Shown here piece by piece: positions 7,615-10,971 of a DNA stretch of 10,971 nucleotides (position 1 is its first letter; the number at the start of each line of letters is the position of its first letter). The translations under genes and the position numbers were made by a program. The stretch spans positions 1 to 10,971 of the forward strand of contig WTCF01000073.1 in the NCBI GenBank assembly GCA_013138705.1, in the 5' to 3' direction. The DNA is from Deltaproteobacteria bacterium. Its GTDB lineage: Bacteria; Desulfobacterota; Dissulfuribacteria; Dissulfuribacterales; UBA3076. The notes under the pieces are model-generated. The model saw only the letters and a program-made list of their open reading frames with translations, ran no database searches and was not told the origin of the DNA.

Positions 7615-7680
7615 GAAGGTGGTGCGCAGGAAATCCTCGATTCCCCGTTCCACCTGACTGGCTATGACAGAAGGGATCAT
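7615..7680 (-). pseudogene. N-terminal stub of a DEAD/DEAH-box helicase (DUF1998/YprA-like)
   Basis: ATG at 7678-7680 starts a frame whose first 22 codons contain MIPSVIASQVERGIEDFLR followed by TTF. This resembles the opening of large DEAD/DEAH helicases with a DUF1998 C-terminus (xxPSVLARQVxxGVxDFLRTTFP), a family found in DISARM-like and other defence clusters. After TTF the expected sequence stops, and the toxin-like tail begins in a different frame at about 7614. All helicase motifs are missing. The match is short but dense; I rate it plausible rather than certain. Confidence 0.5.
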
Positions 7681-7700
7681 ATTTTTTTCTAACCAGTGAA

Positions 7701-8138
7701 TCAGCGGTTCAGTTCTCCCAGCTTTGAGATCAACATGTTATCGATCATCTCGAAATCCGCTTGGACATCAAACGTTGTTCCGGGGCGCAGGAGTGAGGCG
7801 CAGTCCTGGTTAAAACTTGGATGTTCGAGTTTTGCGCGCATGTTGGCTCTAAATTCTGAGGCATGGATACGATGGCCTTCAGCTTCCAGGTACTTCTCAA
7901 AGGTGGTCAGGACCTTTTCCACACGGATATTCTGTAGGCGCAATGCTGCAGCAAGATCAAACAGATCCCGGCCTTTGCGGCGCTGATAGAGCGCCCGCAG
8001 CTTGGTGGCCATGAGTTCTTCGATCTGATAAACGGGAATGTCGGCACGGCCTTCAAACCACCGGCAGCGTATGTCCATCCCCCACTCATGCCATGGTGCA
8101 TGCGCATACCATTCCTTAATATAGGCGTCAGGTATCAT
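7701..8138 (-). pseudogene. AbiEii-type nucleotidyltransferase toxin with internal deletion
   Basis: ATG at 8136-8138 overlaps the AbiEi stop as ATGA, the normal abiE arrangement. The product would be 145 residues against roughly 250-310 for intact relatives. Residues 1-19 (MIPDAYIKEWYAHAPWHEW) match the family N-terminus (MIPxAxIxEWxxxxPW). The next residues jump directly to the C-terminal half: RCRWFEGRADIPVYQIEEL, then MATKLRALYQRRKGRDLFDL. The segment that should hold the GGTxL motif and the DxD/DIDL metal-binding motif is missing, so nucleotidyl transfer should be abolished. The KLRALYQRRKGRDLFD motif in the remaining half is preserved. The reading frame stays open across the join, so a shortened protein that could still touch AbiEi may be made. 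A longer frame from 8183 is rejected in favour of the coupled ATG. Confidence 0.85.
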
Positions 8139-8923
8139 CGTTCGATATCGGGTTGTATGTCCATATTTACAAGAATTTTCCAACGGCGGTCCTGCTCGCC
8201 GCTGCCCTTAAGCCGGGTGTCCAGGGGGATCCAAGACAACCGCCTCGCCCCTAAAGCCGCGTGCAATTCCTCTGTTTTTTCCCGCCAGCCCACATAATCC
8301 AGAAGCCAGCCCACACGCTGAAGAACCGAAAGCATACAGCCCTGTTCTATCAAACCAGCTAAACGATCCGCTGAGAGGACCTCCCCAAGCTCCACAAGAA
8401 CCGTAGCAGCGTGGTCAAGGGATGGGCAGCTTCGGTGATAGGCAACAATGTCGTAGGCCGTCATCTCCGGGGTTGCCAGGCGAAAATACCCTGCCGGACT
8501 CTTGCGCTGCTCCCACATGGTCTCAGTAATTTCCTTCTTAAACAGGAGCGCAAGATGCAGTTTCACATGTTTGATGGATCGCATCTGACGATCCGTAAAA
8601 ACCTGAAACTGCATCGGGCGCTGATGCGCGGCGCCGTGTTGCGCGGCGGCGGACAACCCGGCCACATAGTATTCAACCTTGTGGTAATGGGCCCAGTCAT
8701 CCACAAACCACACGGGATCGAGCATACCCTTCCCCTGATGCTGGACGTCCAAGGCCAGGTAAAACCCACGGGACAAAGGAAAAATCCAATTCTCGCGCTT
8801 GAGCTGAGCCAGGGCAGAACTCAGCACCGCACTATCCTTGCGACAAGCGCTCGCTACCTCTTCACGGGTAAAGGTATAGCGTCCAGCCTTGATTCGATCC
8901 TTGATGAACTCAACCGGCTTCAT
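8135..8923 (-). CDS. AbiEi-type antitoxin / transcriptional autorepressor of a type IV abortive-infection TA system
   Basis: The protein has 262 residues from ATG 8923. An N-terminal winged-helix block (about 1-60) runs MKPVEFIKDRIKAGRYTF, TREEVASAC and LSRGFYLAL, and matches AbiEi_4-type DNA-binding domains. The larger C-terminal domain includes WFVDDWAHYHKVEYYVAGLS and the LATPEMTAYDIVAY motif typical of the family. AbiEi proteins repress their own operon through inverted repeats and counter the AbiEii toxin. A sigma-70-like promoter and a palindrome lie just upstream (8941-8988). The open frame extends to a TTG at 9061, but that extension covers the promoter, and homologues begin near MKPVEF. 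GTG 8947 is another in-frame option. The gene looks intact although its toxin partner is broken. Confidence 0.88.
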   Translation of the reverse strand: MKPVEFIKDRIKAGRYTFTREEVASACRKDSAVLSSALAQLKRENWIFPLSRGFYLALDVQHQGKGMLDPVWFVDDWAHYHKVEYYVAGLSAAAQHGAAHQRPMQFQVFTDRQMRSIKHVKLHLALLFKKEITETMWEQRKSPAGYFRLATPEMTAYDIVAYHRSCPSLDHAATVLVELGEVLSADRLAGLIEQGCMLSVLQRVGWLLDYVGWREKTEELHAALGARRLSWIPLDTRLKGSGEQDRRWKILVNMDIQPDIER

Positions 8924-8940
8924 GACAATATCCCATGCGT

Positions 8941-8963
8941 TAATCACCTCGTGGAGGTTATTA
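8941..8963. promoter_or_regulatory. Palindromic operator overlapping the AbiEi promoter
   Basis: The half sites TAATCACCTC (8941-8950) and GAGGTTATTA (8954-8963) are inverted copies with 9 of 10 bases matching, around the 3-base centre GTG. This 23-bp site covers part of the -10 box and the expected transcription start on the minus strand, so a bound protein would block initiation. AbiEi antitoxins are known to autoregulate through inverted repeats in this position, so AbiEi is the obvious candidate. I did not find a second copy nearby. Confidence 0.65.
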
Positions 8964-8988
8964 TCGCATATAGTTTTGCGTTTTTCAA
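8960..8988 (-). promoter_or_regulatory. Sigma-70-type promoter for the AbiEi-AbiEii operon
   Basis: On the minus strand a -35 box TTGAAA (8988-8983) is followed after exactly 17 bases by a -10 box GATAAT (8965-8960). Five of six bases match consensus in each box, and spacing is optimal. The predicted start near 8953 leaves a leader of about 30 bases before the AbiEi ATG at 8923. The -10 box lies inside the palindromic operator. Confidence 0.7.
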
Positions 8989-9128
8989 CTCGAAATGTCC
9001 CTCTGCCTGTCAAAAGTGCCGTAATGGGACGAATAATGTCCAGTATCGAAATATCCAACAATTCGAAGGTTTCAGGCTCACTTATCCCTGGACGCTCTTG
9101 ATTGTCTTTGCCTATTGCGGTTCACGAA

Positions 9129-9146
9129 TCCAAAATCCAAAATCTA
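9129..9146. repeat. Short AT-rich tandem intergenic repeat
   Basis: The unit ccaaaat occurs twice in direct tandem (tccaaaatccaaaatcta), immediately downstream of the stop of the minus-strand tail fragment. On the other strand it reads as repeated ttttgga. Similar 'ccaaaatccaaaatc' runs are scattered between genes in some deltaproteobacterial genomes, like the gaaatt element at 229-300. No function can be read from it. Confidence 0.4.
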
Positions 9147-9252
9147 TAACCGCCTTCGTTTGAATTCTTCCCAGGCGATCCGGTAGTTTTCCTCTCGATC
9201 ACGGAGGTCGAAAGGCGGTTCGTACGCAATGAATCTCTCAACACGCCAGGGA
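9144..9252 (-). pseudogene. C-terminal remnant of an unrecognised protein
   Basis: In the frame offset from the AlbA_2 stub, the minus strand reads PWRVERFIAYEPPFDL, then DREENYRIAWEEFKRRRL, and stops at TAG 9144-9146. The dense aromatic and charged composition looks coding rather than random. I do not recognise the family. There is no start codon, and upstream it merges with the AlbA_2 stub in a different frame near 9252. It follows the same layout as the other joins in this island: the start of one protein followed by the tail of another. Confidence 0.4.
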
Positions 9253-9504
9253 ATTGGTTATGGACGGATTGGTCTTATTGGCAATCAGGGCGGCAAGTCC
9301 GGCGGAATCTTGGTATTGGGCACCGGTAACTGTTCCCTCGTCTTCCACACCAAGAAACAACGTGCCACCCTCTGCGTTGGCCAGGGCAACAATAGCCGCC
9401 ACCAGTTCCCTGTCAGGTAACGGTTTTCGATCGCTCTTGAACTCAACCGTGAGCGTCTCGCCCTTTGTCAGAGTATCCCTCAATTCATATCCATTTGTGT
9501 TCAT
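9238..9504 (-). pseudogene. N-terminal stub of an AlbA_2 (Schlafen AAA_4-type) DNA-binding/ATPase-like protein
   Basis: From ATG 9504 the frame gives 88 residues. VEFKSDRKPLPDRELV (20-35) and ALANAEGGTLFLGVEDEG (40-57) form the conserved AlbA_2 core, in which E.K and the A.AN..GG.L.LGV.D.G pattern are diagnostic. The sequence follows the family to about residue 82 (IANKTNPSI) and then stops within a few codons at TGA 9238-9240. Relatives continue for 100-400 residues with the rest of the domain and often an HTH or ATPase tail. A TTG at 9522 in the same frame is a possible earlier start, but homologues begin near NGYELRDTL. Such proteins are common accessory or defence genes. Confidence 0.75.
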
Positions 9505-9594
9505 TCGCGGTTCCCATTCCAATACAATCCGTACTTTTCCTGGCTCCTTGCCCTTAGTTAGTTGATCCAGGTAATCCTCAAACCACGGAGGACA
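9505..9594 (-). pseudogene. Short unrecognised C-terminal-like fragment read into the AlbA_2 stub
   Basis: The minus frame opens after TAA 9595-9597 and reads PPWFEDYLDQLTKGKEPG, then KVRIVLEWEPR, directly in frame with the AlbA_2 start. The composition looks coding (WFEDYLDQL helix, then the strand-like VRIVLEW). No start codon precedes it, and it follows the end of similarity of the metallophosphoesterase stub. I do not recognise the family. It may be the tail of a deleted gene that lay between the two. Confidence 0.3.
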
Positions 9595-9695
9595 TTAAAT
9601 CGGAACTGGGCGAATCTCTCCTGAACCCCTTCTGAGAAGAAGTGCCGGGTCATTCCCAATTGCCAGTCGTCGGTGTGGAGAAAGTGAAAGCTCAT
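9558..9695 (-). pseudogene. N-terminal stub of an SbcD-like metallophosphoesterase (DNA repair exonuclease)
   Basis: ATG 9695 begins a 45-codon frame. Residues 1-36 contain MSFHFLHTDDWQLGMTRHF, then GVQERFAQFRFNVLR. Calcineurin-like DNA exonucleases of the SbcD/YhaO type start with FxHxADWQLGMxxHF...RF...RFxxI, where H7, D9 or D10 and H18 correspond to the first metal-site positions. The usual A of HTADWQLG is D here. After about residue 36 the similarity ends, and the frame closes at TAA 9558-9560. The rest of the ~400-residue enzyme (the GDxxD and GNHE metal motifs) is missing, so it cannot be active. Confidence 0.65.
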
Positions 9696-9766
9696 TGATT
9701 ACTTTCTATCCATATTTTTGTATTCGTGATCATTACGTATTGTGAATGTTCGTACCGGCAAATACA

Positions 9767-9898
9767 CTATGACACCTCTACCCAGCCGACCAGTTCCACT
9801 GAGTATCCCCCCGTCTCCGATGCAATTCCGCGATGCTGGAGTTCCCTCTGCAGCATCGGCTCGATAACGCTCTTGAGCAGATGGCACCTTTCTTCCAT
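9767..9898 (-). CDS. Possible small protein or protein tail, 43 aa, unrecognised
   Basis: The frame MEERCHLLKSVIEPMLQREL, then ETGGYSVELVGWVEVS, has G/C at most third positions and an amphipathic helix followed by a strand-rich end, unlike the competing minus frame 9699-10007. There is no clear Shine-Dalgarno before ATG 9898, and the frame is open further upstream to about 10007 without a better start. It may therefore be a C-terminal remnant rather than a complete small gene. I do not recognise the family. Confidence 0.35.
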   Translation of the reverse strand: MEERCHLLKSVIEPMLQRELQHRGIASETGGYSVELVGWVEVS

Positions 9899-9981
9899 CG
9901 ACAGAACCGAACGGGCGGGTGGACAATGGAACAATGCCGTTGGTTTTGTGGTTTCTTCTCGCCATGTCAGTTGTTCCTGCC

Positions 9982-10644
9982 CTAAAAATTGAAGAGCTTA
10001 CTGGCATTCACGGTTTTATCTTTGTCCTTTATTGCATCCTCAAAAAGATCAATCAAGCGCAGCCTCTCAGTCTGCCTGACCTGATCGGACACAAGACAGA
10101 ACTGATAACGTACATGAAAAAGGAAGACATACGGATTCTCGATACCTCCGCCAATGCGGACTTCGTGTGATGACAACCCACCACTATCCTGATCAAGTTG
10201 CATCGGCAGAACTCCAATCTTTTCAAGATGGGTGTGACAACGCGGATGGAATAACATGCCGTTGAGGACAGATTCTAAATCGCGGCGAAGTTCGCCCATT
10301 TGCTGGCTGGGATACTTGCCAACAGTGGTCTGCAATGAAATTTTGCTGTGAAATCCTGGATCTACATGAGTTTGCCAATGCAGATAGTCTGAAGAATCAT
10401 GTGCAAATGAGATTTCGTATTTAGATGCAGACTCTATAATGTAGCTACATTTCAGGTTCAGGAAGGTGACAATGAATTCGTCATCCAGACCGAAACGAGT
10501 CCATATCGGTTCCATATTCCAGAATGCATACAGGGTCTTTGCATATACGCCCAACCAAGTATCACGATCACTGTCTGAATTCGGTTGGAAGGCAATCCGT
10601 TCGATGGTGTCCCACACGATGGCTCGGCGTTTATTGTCGTTCAT
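9982..10644 (-). CDS. Hypothetical protein, 220 aa, family not recognised
   Basis: A strong Shine-Dalgarno (GGAGGGAGGT) precedes ATG 10644, and the frame is the only long one here. The protein is soluble-looking: no signal peptide and no membrane segment. Visible stretches include WDTIERIAFQPNSDSD near the N-terminus, a tryptophan- and tyrosine-rich first third (YAKTLYAFWNMEPIWTRFGL), a GGLSSHEVRIGGGIENPYVF stretch at about 164-183, and a helical C-terminus (RQTERLRLIDLFEDAIKDK). Two histidine/cysteine-containing spots (FHPRCHTHLEK, about 141-151) could bind metal, but this is speculative. The start overlaps the stop of a 40-codon frame by 4 bp (ATGA). The neighbours are defence and integrase fragments, so an accessory role is likely. 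Confidence 0.65.
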   Translation of the reverse strand: MNDNKRRAIVWDTIERIAFQPNSDSDRDTWLGVYAKTLYAFWNMEPIWTRFGLDDEFIVTFLNLKCSYIIESASKYEISFAHDSSDYLHWQTHVDPGFHSKISLQTTVGKYPSQQMGELRRDLESVLNGMLFHPRCHTHLEKIGVLPMQLDQDSGGLSSHEVRIGGGIENPYVFLFHVRYQFCLVSDQVRQTERLRLIDLFEDAIKDKDKTVNASKLFNF

Positions 10645-10763
10645 GACTTACCTCCCTCCTCCTTAAGGTAAACCAGAACATTGCGTAACCTGCGGACGCC
10701 TTCCGGGTCGGATTCATCGGACATGTCTTTGATGAAATTAATATCCGCCTGAATCTCTCCCAT
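10641..10763 (-). CDS. Small 40-aa protein or tail fragment coupled to the 220-aa gene
   Basis: The frame reads MGEIQADINFIKDMSDES, then PEGVRRLRNVLVYLKEEGG, a highly charged helix-forming sequence, and ends with an ATGA overlap with the next gene. Its own ATG (10763) lacks a ribosome binding site, and the frame is open a little further upstream (VVSGIT before the M). It may therefore be the end of a longer protein rather than a complete gene. One possibility is a single frameshifted gene that starts at 10830 with MALEQVFVDPSTLRRF. Function unknown. Confidence 0.45.
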   Translation of the reverse strand: MGEIQADINFIKDMSDESDPEGVRRLRNVLVYLKEEGGKS

Positions 10764-10830
10764 TGTAATGCCGCTGACAACGAAACCGCCTCAGCGTGCT
10801 GGGATCAACAAACACCTGTTCTAATGCCAT
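10738..10830 (-). pseudogene. Start of a possible tyrosine-recombinase/integrase gene, truncated
   Basis: A consensus Shine-Dalgarno (AGGAGG at 10836-10841 on the minus strand) precedes ATG 10830. The first residues, MALEQVFVDPSTLRRFR, resemble the openings of some phage-type integrases (MxLEQVFxxPxTLxRLRxGPLG). After about 17 residues the frame leaves that pattern and stops at TAA 10738-10740. The short match makes the identification weak. Read with a one-base shift, the sequence continues into the small 40-aa frame, so either a frameshift or another stub-tail fusion is present. Confidence 0.35.
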
Positions 10831-10847
10831 AACAACCTCCTTTCTCT

Positions 10848-10863
10848 TGGCCCAAGTGGGCAA
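10848..10863. promoter_or_regulatory. Palindrome upstream of the minus-strand island, possible operator
   Basis: ttggcccaagtgggcaa is a near-perfect palindrome (arms gccca/tgggc around ag, extended by ttg/caa) just upstream of the AGGAGG ribosome binding site. No U tract follows on either strand, so it is not a terminator. A DNA-binding site is the simplest reading, and I see no convincing -35/-10 pair around it. Confidence 0.3.
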
Positions 10864-10883
10864 TTAGAAGTTACAGCATACAA

Positions 10884-10964
10884 AATTATGTTAAGTAAAA
10901 ATGCTAAAAAAGGAAGGACGGACGGGAGGTTGGATTATATCAGGCAGGTCTACTCAACATAATT
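10884..10964. repeat. 14-bp inverted repeat near the window end
   Basis: AATTATGTTAAGTA (10884-10897) and TACTCAACATAATT (10951-10964) are inverted copies with 13 of 14 bases matching and a spacer of about 53 bases. The spacer contains a purine-rich stretch with repeated ggac. The pair lies immediately upstream of an integrase-like start, so it could be recombinase binding sites or a mobile-element end, or only a regulatory palindrome. Confidence 0.45.
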
Positions 10965-10971
10965 AATTACT

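Noticed and set aside
8924..9061. N-terminal extension of AbiEi starting at TTG 9061
   Set aside because: The extension spans the -35/-10 promoter and the palindrome, and homologues begin near MKPVEF. ATG 8923 is preferred.
8411..9163. 250-codon plus-strand open frame
   Set aside because: It lies opposite the AbiEi gene and its promoter and has no family features. AbiEi on the other strand has clear domains and control signals.
9699..10007. 102-codon minus-strand frame
   Set aside because: It has low-complexity glycine/arginine-rich content and poor third-position bias. The overlapping 43-codon frame at 9767-9898 looks more like coding sequence.
1..10971. CRISPR array, tRNA or rRNA gene
   Set aside because: No regularly spaced direct repeats, cloverleaf-like segments or rRNA signatures were seen on either strand.

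Overview
The window looks like a bacterial chromosome segment. My best guess is an uncultured Desulfobacterota/deltaproteobacterial genome. The basis is the moderate GC content, the cobU-cobT neighbourhood, and AT-rich 'gaaattagaaatt' and 'ccaaaatccaaaatc' intergenic repeats of a kind I associate with those genomes. This taxonomic call is inference, not proof.

Left half (1-5647, plus strand). A truncated coding end (2-133) and an AT-rich spacer with a long inverted repeat (229-300) precede a tight three-gene run: an AAA_21/OLD-like ATPase (409-1914), cobU (1911-2480) and cobT (2477-3550). Successive genes overlap by 4 bp (ATGA, then GTGA), so they are probably translationally coupled. CobU and CobT both act in nucleotide-loop assembly of cobalamin: CobU activates cobinamide to GDP-cobinamide, and CobT makes alpha-ribazole phosphate. 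cobS and cobC are not in the window. A spacer with a terminator-like hairpin then leads to htpG (3725-5647), a full-length bacterial Hsp90.

Right half (5739-10830, minus strand). This convergent run looks like an eroded defence or toxin-antitoxin island. Intact-looking genes are a 409-aa conserved helical protein, a DUF2283 protein, an AbiEi-type antitoxin with a recognisable promoter and a palindromic operator, and a 220-aa unknown protein. Between them lie short N-terminal stubs of large defence or DNA-repair proteins (DUF499 ATPase, DEAD/DEAH helicase, SbcD-like metallophosphoesterase, AlbA_2/Schlafen-type protein, possibly an integrase). Each stub runs directly, usually with a frame change, into the C-terminal tail of a different protein (four-helix-bundle protein, toxin-like tail, unknown tails). 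The AbiEii toxin keeps its first ~19 residues and its C-terminal half but has lost the nucleotidyltransferase core. The pattern suggests repeated internal deletions that removed the bodies of large or toxic genes and left start regions, stop regions and antitoxins.

The last ~140 bases contain a good ribosome binding site, a short palindrome and a 14-bp inverted repeat next to an integrase-like N-terminus. These could mark the end of a mobile element that continues outside the window. I saw no rRNA, tRNA or CRISPR array.
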